From assembly GCF_047324305.1 (NCBI RefSeq), contig NZ_CP178740.1:5704001-5768000 (forward strand): DNA of 64,000 bases, given 5' to 3'. Source of the DNA: Acerihabitans sp047324305 (GTDB lineage Bacteria; Pseudomonadota; Gammaproteobacteria; Enterobacterales; Enterobacteriaceae). The notes beneath the pieces were generated by a model. It saw only the letters and a list, made by a program, of their open reading frames with translations, was not told where the DNA came from and ran no database searches. This document shows positions 16,451 to 23,688 of the stretch, in pieces; the first letter of the stretch is position 1, and each line of letters opens with the position of its first letter. Made by a program: the position numbers and the translations under genes.

Positions 16451-17662
16451 ATGATGTCAGCTGAATTACTTGCGCCTCGCTTACGCCGGGTGAGACCATC
16501 GCCGACCGCGGCGATTTCCGATCAGGTCCGCGCGCTAACCGCCGCCGGCGTGGATGTGATTAACCTCGGTGAAGGCGAGCTCGACTTCGATACACCGGCG
16601 CACATCAAACAGGCAGGCATAGATGCGATTGTACAAGGTGAAACAAAATACACAGCCGTTCCCGGCACGGCGGCCCTGAAAAAAGCCATCATCGCCAAAT
16701 TCAGCCGCGAAAACGGCGTCGACTACGCGCCCCAGGAGGTCATCGCGGGCAGCGGCGCCAAGCAGCTGATCTTCAATGCCCTGCTGGCGACGGTCTCGGC
16801 CGGCGACGAAGTGATCATCCCCGCCCCTTATTGGGTATCCTATCCGGATATGGTGGCGCTGGCCGAAGGCGAAGCCCGCATCGTACCCTGCGCCGAGGCC
16901 CACGGCTGGAAACTGCGCCCGGCCGATCTCGCCGCCACCATTACGGCCAGGACCCGCTGGCTGATACTGAACTCCCCCAACAACCCCACCGGCGCGGTCT
17001 ACTCGCGCGCCGAGCTGAAGGCGCTGGCCGCGGTGCTGCTCGACAATCCGCAGGTGCTGATCATGGCCGATGATATCTACGAGCATATCTGCCATGCGGC
17101 GGGCGAATTCGTTACCCTGGCGCAGGTAGAGCCCCGGCTGAAAGATCGGGTGCTGACGGTAAACGGCGTATCGAAAGGCTATTCGATGACCGGCTGGCGG
17201 CTGGGCTATGCCGGCGGCCCGGACTGGCTGGTGGCGGCCATGCAGATATTGCAATCGCAAAGCACCTCCAATCCCAGCTCCATTTCACAGGCCGCGACGG
17301 TGGCGGCGCTGGAGCAGGGCCTGGGATTTATGGACGCCTGGATGGCGACCCTGGCCAGGCGCCGCGCCGTCATCATGGCCTGCGTCAATGCCATCGACGG
17401 CCTGGCGGCGGCGGTACCGCCGGGGGCATTCTATGTGTTCGCCAACTGCGCCGGCATGATCGGCAAAAAAACACCGGCGGGCGCCACCCTCGCCAGCGAC
17501 AGCGATTTTGCCGCCTATCTCCTGGACGCCGGCCATGTCGCTACCCTGCAAGGCTCGGCCTTCGGCGCGTCGCCTTACCTGCGCATCGCCTACGCCATCG
17601 ACGATAGCCGCCTGAGCGAGGCCTGCGAACGCATTACCCGCGCGTGCCGCGCCTTACGCTGA
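16451..17662 (+). CDS. PLP-dependent class I/II aminotransferase (AspC1-like)
   Basis: A 403-residue fold-type I aminotransferase. The PLP lysine is Lys242 in NGVSKGYSMTGWRLGY. NSPNNPTGAVY near residue 177, ADDIYEHI near residue 208 and the phosphate-binding SGAKQ near residue 102 are all conserved, and YLRIAYA near the C-terminus holds the substrate-carboxylate Arg. The protein resembles the aspartate/prephenate aminotransferases of the Rhizobium AatA type. Starts at 16451 and 16454 both follow GGGGAAA. Regulated with the neighbouring catabolic genes through the palindrome at 16408, it probably transaminates the amino acid released by them. Confidence 0.92.
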   Translation: MMSAELLAPRLRRVRPSPTAAISDQVRALTAAGVDVINLGEGELDFDTPAHIKQAGIDAIVQGETKYTAVPGTAALKKAIIAKFSRENGVDYAPQEVIAGSGAKQLIFNALLATVSAGDEVIIPAPYWVSYPDMVALAEGEARIVPCAEAHGWKLRPADLAATITARTRWLILNSPNNPTGAVYSRAELKALAAVLLDNPQVLIMADDIYEHICHAAGEFVTLAQVEPRLKDRVLTVNGVSKGYSMTGWRLGYAGGPDWLVAAMQILQSQSTSNPSSISQAATVAALEQGLGFMDAWMATLARRRAVIMACVNAIDGLAAAVPPGAFYVFANCAGMIGKKTPAGATLASDSDFAAYLLDAGHVATLQGSAFGASPYLRIAYAIDDSRLSEACERITRACRALR

Positions 17663-17685
17663 AGACTCGGCGCGTCGTCCTCCTT

Positions 17686-17718
17686 GCCAGCGCCCCGTTG
17701 CGCCGGGCGCTGGCTTTT
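17686..17718 (+). terminator. Rho-independent terminator after the aminotransferase gene
   Basis: A perfect 10 bp GC-rich stem (GCCAGCGCCC / GGGCGCTGGC) with a 9-base loop followed by TTTTAT, 24 bp after the stop codon and before the convergent SorC gene. Confidence 0.8.
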
Positions 17719-17748
17719 ATCCCCCGTCCCCGTCCCGGCAAAGGCCGG

Positions 17749-18681
17749 TTAACCCGCCGGCAGCCGGTCCAGTATCGCCTGGGCGGTGTTCACATCGGTC
17801 ACCAGGGAATTGATCATGCCCGATCGCACCGCGCCGATAATGCCGGCGGCCTTTTCCGGCGTGGCGGCCACGCCGATGGTCAGCGGCGTGCGCCTGAGCT
17901 GTTCCGGCGAAGCGGCGATCATGCGCGCCTCCCCTTCCCAGTGCAGCACCTCGCCGGTCTCGGTCACGTAATGGCGCAGCACGTCGCCGGCGGCCCGGCT
18001 CAGCGTCTTTTCATCGGCGATGGCGGTGGTGGATTCGCCGGGTTTGGGCGCATGGGTCAGACCGATGCCGACAATCGCCACATCCAGCCGATCCCATAAC
18101 GAGATAATATCCTGCACGCTGCGATCGGCGAGAAACGCGTCGCGCAGCTCGGCGGACGATATATAGGGCGCATGCAGGAAATAGGGCTTGCCCTCCATCT
18201 GCTCGGCGGCGCGCCGGACGAACTCGGTGATCTGGAAATGGGGGGCGGCCTGTTGCATACCGCCGTTCAGCGCCACGGTCAGGATGCCCGGCAACCGCGG
18301 CATGCCCGTCAGGGTCACCTCCCGCACCGCCCTGCCCCAGCCGATGCCCAGCACCGATCCGGCGCCCAGCCCCGCCTGTTCCAGCAGCGACGCCAGCGGC
18401 GCGGCCAGCGAGCCCAGGACATTGGCCGGCGGCGCGTCGACGACAAAGGCCTTTTTTAATCCCAGGCGCTTAATCAGGTCCGCCGTCATATTCTCGGGCG
18501 AAGAGAGCGCCACCACCTCGATGCGCACGATGCCGGCGGCGCGCGCCTTGTTCAGCAGCCGTGAAATGGTGGCGGTGGAGACATTGAACTTGCGCGCAAT
18601 TTCCACCTGGGGCATGTCGGACTCGTAATGCAGCTTCGCCACCATATGCATCATGGCGCGAGTAGCTGCAAGATCTTGCAA
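17749..18681 (-). CDS. SorC/DeoR-type sugar-responsive regulator of the PTS operon
   Basis: A 310-residue regulator of the SorC family: an N-terminal helix-turn-helix (MPQVEIARKFNVSTATISRLLNKARAAGI, about residues 24-52) and a C-terminal sugar-phosphate-binding domain with GIGWGRAVREVT near 122 and VGIGLTH near 210. No ATG has a good ribosome site. The frame begins with TTG at 18681; ATG codons 27 and 30 bp further in are alternatives, and an in-frame CTG behind AAAGGAA lies 24 bp upstream of the TTG. It is divergent from the aldolase-PTS operon and presumably represses it, with a phosphorylated sugar as inducer. Confidence 0.88.
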   Translation of the reverse strand: MQDLAATRAMMHMVAKLHYESDMPQVEIARKFNVSTATISRLLNKARAAGIVRIEVVALSSPENMTADLIKRLGLKKAFVVDAPPANVLGSLAAPLASLLEQAGLGAGSVLGIGWGRAVREVTLTGMPRLPGILTVALNGGMQQAAPHFQITEFVRRAAEQMEGKPYFLHAPYISSAELRDAFLADRSVQDIISLWDRLDVAIVGIGLTHAPKPGESTTAIADEKTLSRAAGDVLRHYVTETGEVLHWEGEARMIAASPEQLRRTPLTIGVAATPEKAAGIIGAVRSGMINSLVTDVNTAQAILDRLPAG

Positions 18682-18711
18682 AATTGGCTCTTTCAGCTTG
18701 AAATTCCTTTC

Positions 18712-18725
18712 TGTAATGTATTACA
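18712..18725. promoter_or_regulatory. Palindrome upstream of the SorC regulator
   Basis: TGTAAT-GT-ATTACA, with perfect 6 bp arms, 31 bp upstream of the regulator's TTG start. It shares its TGTAAT/ATTACA outer arms with the longer operator-like repeat at 61978-62011 of the other SorC-linked operon. Confidence 0.45.
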
Positions 18726-18740
18726 CTCATCTCTGTCGAT

Positions 18741-18783
18741 GGGGAATTATTGCGCAATATGCGGGAAATTGCAATCGTTCCCC
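18741..18783. promoter_or_regulatory. Large inverted repeat in the SorC-aldolase divergent promoter
   Basis: GGGGAATTATTGC (18741-18753) and GCAATCGTTCCCC (18771-18783) match in 11 of 13 paired positions. The left arm overlaps a perfect ATTGCGCAAT palindrome at 18749-18758. The arms are about 30 bp apart, three helical turns, as for a tetrameric SorC-type repressor. It lies 133 bp upstream of the aldolase start. Confidence 0.5.
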
Positions 18784-18915
18784 AGGGAGAAACCCCTTAT
18801 AAACCGCAGCATTGGGACCATTTTCTCCCATTTAATCAAGGACGATGATGACAAAGGGTAACAACGTATCACCGCGTTTTTTGTCTGTAATAAATTTCAG
18901 GTAAAGGAGAAATTC

Positions 18916-19860
18916 ATGTCAAAAATGTCCACCTCAGAATTACGCAGCTATCAACAAATCTGTGGCAGCAACGGCGCCATGTTGGTTATCGCCTGCGATC
19001 AGCGAGGTGCCATGCGCAGCCTGCTATCCAACGATCCCGCCCGGCAGGCGCAGATTTCCGAACACGAACTGGGACTGATCAAGGCCGATATCACCCGTTA
19101 CCTGGCAAGCAAGGCGTCATGCGTGCTGGTCGATCCGGTCTGCGCCGTGCCGCAACTGGTGGACGACGGCATCATTGCGCGCGACACGGCGCTGCTGATA
19201 GGCCTCGACGCCTCCGGGTTCGACACCACGCCCGAAGGCTACCGGCTGTCGCGGCTGGTTGACCATATCAACGCCCGGCGGGTGCGCGAGCTCGGCGCCA
19301 CCGGCGGCAAAATCATGGTGTATCTGCGCTCGGATCGCGCCGGGGCGAACCAGCACAATATCGCTATACTGCGCCGATGCATCGAGGATTTCACCCGCGA
19401 GGATTTATTGTTGGTGGTTGAGTTCCTGACGTATAAACTCGATGATGAAACGGACGAGGAATATAAGCAGAAAATCCCGGAGCTTATCTATGGCGGCACG
19501 AAAATCTGCCTGGAATGCGGGGCCAAGGTGCTGAAATTACCCTATCCCGGTTCGCCGCAGGCCTGTGCGGACATCACCCGGCTTGCCGGCGACGTGCCCT
19601 GGGCCGTGCTCTCGGCGGGCGTCGATCACGCCACCTTCCTGACCCAGGTGGCGGACGCCATGAGCGAGGGCGCCTCCGGCGTCATTGCGGGCCGTTCGTT
19701 ATGGAAAGATTGTATTTCCCTGGACCGTGAGGCCACCCGGCAAAAACTGGAAACGCTGGCTATTCCCCGGCTGAACGAAATTCAGGCCGTGATTAAACAA
19801 TATTTTCACGCGACCCGGCCGACGAGAGACGCGTTAACGGAGCAGGTAAAACATGTCTGA
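18916..19860 (+). CDS. LacD-type class I sugar-bisphosphate aldolase
   Basis: A 314-residue TIM-barrel aldolase of the tagatose-1,6-bisphosphate aldolase (LacD)/YihT family. VIACDQRGAMR near residue 24 and the Schiff-base region GAKVLKLPYPG (Lys207 the likely active-site residue) are visible, and SAGVDH and AGRSLWK near the C-terminus form the phosphate-binding part. GGAG lies 8 bp before the ATG. Members cleave 1,6-bisphosphorylated ketohexoses or sulfofructose 1-phosphate to dihydroxyacetone phosphate plus an aldehyde. It is the first gene of the PTS operon and overlaps the kinase gene by 8 bp. The actual sugar is not determined. Confidence 0.88.
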   Translation: MSKMSTSELRSYQQICGSNGAMLVIACDQRGAMRSLLSNDPARQAQISEHELGLIKADITRYLASKASCVLVDPVCAVPQLVDDGIIARDTALLIGLDASGFDTTPEGYRLSRLVDHINARRVRELGATGGKIMVYLRSDRAGANQHNIAILRRCIEDFTREDLLLVVEFLTYKLDDETDEEYKQKIPELIYGGTKICLECGAKVLKLPYPGSPQACADITRLAGDVPWAVLSAGVDHATFLTQVADAMSEGASGVIAGRSLWKDCISLDREATRQKLETLAIPRLNEIQAVIKQYFHATRPTRDALTEQVKHV

Positions 19861-20491
19861 CAAGGGCGCGGCGACCGACAGCATCCGGTTTTCTCCTGCT
19901 AATGGCGCCCAGGCGTCGCATCAGGACCGGCCGGAAAGTGACAACGGCAAGCGGATTATCATGATCAACGGTATCCCCGCCTCCGGTAAAAGCACCCTCG
20001 CCGCAGGCCTCTCCCGGCAGTCCGGCTGGCTTTCGTTATCCCTGGACGGGATCAAAAACCCGTTTCTGCAGCATCTGGGCGGTGTCGACCGCACGATGAA
20101 CCGTACCCTTGGCAAAGCCAGTTACCAGGTCATCTGGTCCATCGTGGCGCAGGCCCCGGCGGGAAGCACCTTTATCATAGACGCCTGGTTTGGCTTCCAG
20201 CCCCGGGAGCTATTAGCGCATTATCTGGCGCACGCCGGCGTGACGCGCCTGGTCGAAGTGTGGTGCCGGATTTCCGCGCAACTGGCGGCCGCCCGGTATG
20301 CCGCGCGCCTGGCGGACAGATTGCCCGGCCATCCCGGCGCGGAATATCTACCCGAACTGCGGGCGCTGGCGGAACGCGCCGGACCGATGGCATTAGGGCC
20401 GGTCTTTAGCGTCGACCAGGACCAACCGCAGGATACGCGCGTTATTTACGACTGGATAATGCAAACATTGCCGCGCGCCGCGGTGATATAA
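19853..20491 (+). CDS. P-loop kinase, chloramphenicol-phosphotransferase/AAA_33-like
   Basis: A 212-residue protein with Walker A GIPASGKST at residues 40-48, a DGIKNPF motif near 67 resembling the substrate-binding Asp of small-molecule kinases, and FIIDAWFGF near 107 as the Walker B-like strand. The fold is that of zeta-toxin/chloramphenicol 3-O-phosphotransferase-type kinases, which phosphorylate hydroxyls of small molecules. No toxin-antitoxin partner is nearby. It overlaps the aldolase gene by 8 bp, which points to a joint pathway: the PTS delivers a monophosphate and this enzyme may add the second phosphate the aldolase needs. That role is inference. Confidence 0.78.
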   Translation: MSDKGAATDSIRFSPANGAQASHQDRPESDNGKRIIMINGIPASGKSTLAAGLSRQSGWLSLSLDGIKNPFLQHLGGVDRTMNRTLGKASYQVIWSIVAQAPAGSTFIIDAWFGFQPRELLAHYLAHAGVTRLVEVWCRISAQLAAARYAARLADRLPGHPGAEYLPELRALAERAGPMALGPVFSVDQDQPQDTRVIYDWIMQTLPRAAVI

Positions 20492-20628
20492 CCACAAACT
20501 GTAAGGAGATAACTCACACCTGACCGAATATAATAGAACATTGCTGCTTAAAAAGGCCTTCTTCATATATAAAGAAAGCCCGTAATAGTATTTGGCATTA
20601 TTTTTCAAAACAACTCTTTATTATTATT

Positions 20629-20640
20629 TACAATATTGTA
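20629..20640. promoter_or_regulatory. Palindrome in the AT-rich gap before the PTS genes
   Basis: TACAATATTGTA is a perfect 12 bp palindrome in the 233 bp AT-rich gap (20492-20724) between the kinase and the EIIA gene. The gap has low GC unlike its neighbours and may carry an internal promoter for the PTS genes. Confidence 0.3.
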
Positions 20641-20724
20641 GAAATAGATAAAGATGGATCACAGTTTTTATAAGGAAACAGAAACATACTAGTATATATC
20701 TATACCTAGCTAAAAAGGGTCTTT

Positions 20725-21168
20725 ATGTTAACGGACTGGATTAACGAAAGTAACGTTCGCTTAATTAATCAGGCGAAAGACTGGCAAAGCGCAGTGGCGT
20801 TATCGGTGCAGCCGCTTATCGATCAGCATGCGGTTGAGAGCCGTTATCTCCAGGCTATTTACGCCATGCATGAACAAATAGGCCCTTACTATGTCTTGGG
20901 CGAAGGCATTGCCATGCCCCATGCCCGGCCGGAGGAAGGGGTAATTAAAACCGCCTTGTCCTTGGTTATCGTTTCGCAAGGCGTGACCTTCGGCAGCGAA
21001 GATAACGATCCGGTGTACGTTATTTTTGCCCTGGCGGCCGTCGACAGCCATTCACATATTGAAATGATTGCGAGCCTGTCAAAATTATTTTGCGATGAGG
21101 AGGCGGTAAATACCTTAAAACATGCGCGGGATGAACAAGAGATTTTGGCCATACTGCGCCATTTTTAA
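20725..21168 (+). CDS. PTS EIIA component, fructose/mannitol/ascorbate type
   Basis: A 147-residue cytoplasmic phosphocarrier of the PTS EIIA-2 family. The phosphorylated residue is His66 in GEGIAMPHARPEEGV, a diagnostic motif; the second conserved His environment HSHIEMIASLSKLF is near residue 111. It would accept phosphate from HPr and pass it to the EIIB encoded 200 bp downstream. The set EIIA-EIIB-EIIC with a UlaA-type EIIC resembles the ascorbate (Ula) class. AAAGGG precedes the ATG. Confidence 0.92.
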   Translation: MLTDWINESNVRLINQAKDWQSAVALSVQPLIDQHAVESRYLQAIYAMHEQIGPYYVLGEGIAMPHARPEEGVIKTALSLVIVSQGVTFGSEDNDPVYVIFALAAVDSHSHIEMIASLSKLFCDEEAVNTLKHARDEQEILAILRHF

Positions 21169-21370
21169 CGTATCACCCTAAGGGGCGATAACCATCAACC
21201 CAGGCGGCCATCAACGCCGGTGGGCCAGGCGCATGGCCGGTTAATGGCTATTCAGGATGGGCAGGCCGCAGGCTGTCCGCCGGAAGCGGTATTGAGCTAT
21301 CGTCATCGGCGTCATGCCGGCCCGATGGCGGCGGTTACCCTACAGATGAATCACTTAAGGAACCTGTATT

Positions 21371-21670
21371 ATGAAAAAATTATCAATTCTGGCGGTATGC
21401 GGGGCGGGACTGGGCAGCAGTTTTGCGTGCGAAATGAGTATTGAGGCCGCGTTGAAAGATCTGGGCGTGGATGCCGATTTGTCTCATTGTGATATTTCCA
21501 GCGCCACGTCAAGCAGGGCGGATATAATAATGACCGGCGAAAACTTCCGATCACAGTTCCAGCATTATACGATAAATGCCACTATTATTTACCTTAAAAG
21601 ATTGGTTGATAAAAACGAAATAAAAGAAAAACTAACGCCAGTATTACAGGAAAAAGGCTACCTGGCTTGA
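21371..21670 (+). CDS. PTS EIIB component, UlaB-like
   Basis: A 99-residue EIIB of the lactose/cellobiose-ascorbate fold. Phospho-accepting Cys10 is in the loop AVCGAGLGSSFA. AAGGAA lies 9 bp before the ATG. It carries phosphate from the EIIA to the sugar moving through the EIIC encoded 50 bp later. The 202 bp gap before it (21169-21370) holds no credible gene. Confidence 0.92.
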   Translation: MKKLSILAVCGAGLGSSFACEMSIEAALKDLGVDADLSHCDISSATSSRADIIMTGENFRSQFQHYTINATIIYLKRLVDKNEIKEKLTPVLQEKGYLA

Positions 21671-21720
21671 TATTGATTGATTGATAATCCGATTGTTGCA
21701 AACCCTACAGGGGACTTATT

Positions 21721-22986
21721 ATGTCTTTCCTCCATTTTATTGTCAACGATGTGCTCGGCCAGGCGTCGATACTGATATCATTGATCGCCATGATTGGGCT
21801 TATCGCGCAAAAAAAGAGCCCCGGACAGGTTATTACCGGCACGCTTAAAACGCTATTAGGATTTTTAGTCCTGCTGTCCGGCGCCAATATTATCGTCACT
21901 GCGTTAAACTTCCTCGGCGATGTTTTCCAGAAAGGATTCCATATGCGCGGGGTGGTCACCGACGTGGGTTCCATTGCCGGCATCGCCCAACAAACCCTGG
22001 GACGGGAAACCGCCCTGATCATGGTTCTGGCGTTTGTAATTAATATTCTTATCGCCCGTTTCACTCGCTATAAATATATTTTCCTCACCGGCCAGGCCTC
22101 GCTCTGGATGGCCACGGTATGCTCGGTTATCGGTTACATGGGCGGGCTGCGGGGGACGGAATTAATCCTTATCGGCGGCGTTATCGCCGGCGTCATGGCG
22201 GTCGGCATGCCGGTGCTGGCGCAGCCCATTGTGCGCAAGATAACGGGGTCGGACGATATTGCGCTGGGCCATTTCTGCACTATTGGTTATATCGTGCAGG
22301 CGGGCGTGGCGAAGCTTACCGGCGATGTCGGCAAAAGTACCGAGGATCTGGAGCTGCCCCAGTCGTTTTCCTTTCTCCAGGACACGTATCTCTCCATGAT
22401 GGTGGTGATGATCCCGATCTACCTGATTCCGTCCATCGCCGCGGGCCCCTTGGTGATCGCCCCTTATGCCCACGGCGTTAACTACCTGGTCTATGCCTTC
22501 CTGCAATCGGTACAGTTCGTGGTCGGGGTTTATGTCCTGCTGGCGGGCGTCAGGCTGCTGCTGGCGGAAATCGTACCGGCGTTTCGCGGCATCGCGCTGC
22601 GCATCGTGCCCAACGCCATTCCGGCGCTGGACTGCCCGGTGCTGTTCCCCTATGCCCCCAACGCGGTGATTATCGGTTTTATTTCCACCACCATCGGCTC
22701 GGTTATCGGCATGTTCCTGTTCCCAAGCATGGGACTGGCGATGATCCTGCCGGGCATGCTGACCAATTTTTTTGCCGGCGGCACCGCGGGTATTTTCGGC
22801 AATGCCGTCGGCGGACGGCGCGGCGCCATCATCGGCGGCGTGTTCCATGGGTTGTTTATTACCCTGCTGCCCGCGTTGCTATTGCCCCTGCTCGGCCAGT
22901 ATGGGTTTTCCAACGTCACGTTCAGTGATTCGGATGTCATCAGCGTCGGACTGGTGTTCGGTCATATTCTTAACTTTTTCCATTAA
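21721..22986 (+). CDS. PTS EIIC component, UlaA (ascorbate) type
   Basis: A 421-residue inner-membrane transporter with about 11 hydrophobic segments, matching the UlaA/SgaT family in length and features (QKKSPGQVITGTLKTLLGFLVLLSGANII near residue 30, PNAIPALDCPVLFPYAPNA near 298, GNAVGGRRGA near 360). Known relatives import L-ascorbate, but the ascorbate-6-phosphate genes (ulaG, ulaD, ulaE, ulaF) are absent and a LacD-type aldolase is present, so the substrate is likely another sugar, sugar acid or polyol. GGGG at 21710 provides the ribosome site. Confidence 0.92.
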   Translation: MSFLHFIVNDVLGQASILISLIAMIGLIAQKKSPGQVITGTLKTLLGFLVLLSGANIIVTALNFLGDVFQKGFHMRGVVTDVGSIAGIAQQTLGRETALIMVLAFVINILIARFTRYKYIFLTGQASLWMATVCSVIGYMGGLRGTELILIGGVIAGVMAVGMPVLAQPIVRKITGSDDIALGHFCTIGYIVQAGVAKLTGDVGKSTEDLELPQSFSFLQDTYLSMMVVMIPIYLIPSIAAGPLVIAPYAHGVNYLVYAFLQSVQFVVGVYVLLAGVRLLLAEIVPAFRGIALRIVPNAIPALDCPVLFPYAPNAVIIGFISTTIGSVIGMFLFPSMGLAMILPGMLTNFFAGGTAGIFGNAVGGRRGAIIGGVFHGLFITLLPALLLPLLGQYGFSNVTFSDSDVISVGLVFGHILNFFH

Positions 22987-23003
22987 CCGTACGCGGAGGA
23001 TCC

Positions 23004-23309
23004 ATGGTCTCGTCTATTGATACTATCCTGGCGCAGGGGCTGGCGCCGAAAGAATGCGCCAAAGCGCTTAACGAACTGGGCAAGACGCTGTTTGAGCGGC
23101 AGGACACGGACGCCGCCATCGCCTGCTGGGAAAAGAGCGTCGCGTGCTACGGCAAGCCCGGCCCCGCCCAGGCGCATCTGATGAAAGCCTACAACCTGAA
23201 ACGGCGCCAGTGCTCGGAGCGCGGCGACAGCGCGGGCATCGAGGCGTTTTCCCAGAAAATCGATGCGCTGATGCAGCAAAGCAAGGACGCCATCCGTTAT
23301 GGTTTTTAA
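23004..23309 (+). CDS. Small helical (TPR-like) protein of the PTS operon, function unknown
   Basis: A 101-residue soluble protein starting 17 bp after the EIIC gene with a strong GGAGG site. The sequence is helix-rich, and one stretch, KALNELGKTLFERQDTDAAIACWEKSV (about residues 20-46), has the spacing of a tetratricopeptide helix pair. There is no signal peptide or membrane segment. Position as last gene of the operon suggests an accessory or regulatory role with the transporter, but I do not recognise the family. Confidence 0.72.
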   Translation: MVSSIDTILAQGLAPKECAKALNELGKTLFERQDTDAAIACWEKSVACYGKPGPAQAHLMKAYNLKRRQCSERGDSAGIEAFSQKIDALMQQSKDAIRYGF

Positions 23310-23341
23310 CCGCCGGCGGCCCTGACGTCAAAATAACCCTG

Positions 23342-23363
23342 CCGGGACGGCGGCGCGTCCCGG
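23342..23363 (+). terminator. Hairpin after the PTS operon
   Basis: An 8 bp perfect GC stem with a six-base loop, 32 bp after the last PTS-operon gene; outer bases CTG/CAG extend it. There is no T-tract, so termination efficiency is doubtful. Confidence 0.35.
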
Positions 23364-23467
23364 CGGGCAGTTGCCGTTCCCTGTCCGCGCGCGACATCAA
23401 TAGCTGAATGCCAATTATTCCGCTTTGCCGTCAATTTAACAAAATGATTTCACTTCTCTTTTTTTTG

Positions 23468-23481
23468 TTGATCTACATCAT
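23468..23481. promoter_or_regulatory. FNR box of the frdABCD promoter
   Basis: TTGAT-CTAC-ATCAT matches nine of ten fixed bases of the FNR consensus TTGAT-N4-ATCAA. With the -10 candidate CATTAT at 23503-23508 its centre falls about 41 bp upstream of the inferred start, the class II FNR-activation position used at anaerobic promoters. Confidence 0.75.
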
Positions 23482-23688
23482 ACCTGTATTCATCCACACT
23501 CGCATTATTGCCCATACGGAATATATTATTATTATCTGAATGTATGGCATCATTAGAAGAATCAAATTAATTAGTGTGCTTAATTTAGTTAATTAAAAAT
23601 TTTCAGTTATTTTAATTATTAAAGTCAATTAAATATCCCGCTGCGTTTTGTTGATTTTAATGCAATGTCCGATGAGCAGGAGAATAAA

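Larger units (their letters stand above)
23310..23688. other. Intergenic region with frd promoter
   Basis: No gene is seen. A hairpin, CCGGGACG / CGTCCCGG at 23342-23363, closes the PTS operon without a T-tract. From 23400 the DNA becomes AT-rich and holds the FNR box at 23468-23481, a CATTAT -10 candidate at 23503-23508 placed for class II activation, and an untranslated leader of roughly 170 nt before frdA. Confidence 0.6.

Noticed and set aside
20725..22986. Naming the PTS genes ulaABC
   Set aside because: UlaA-type transport genes are present, but none of the ascorbate-6-phosphate catabolic genes is, and a LacD-type aldolase replaces them.
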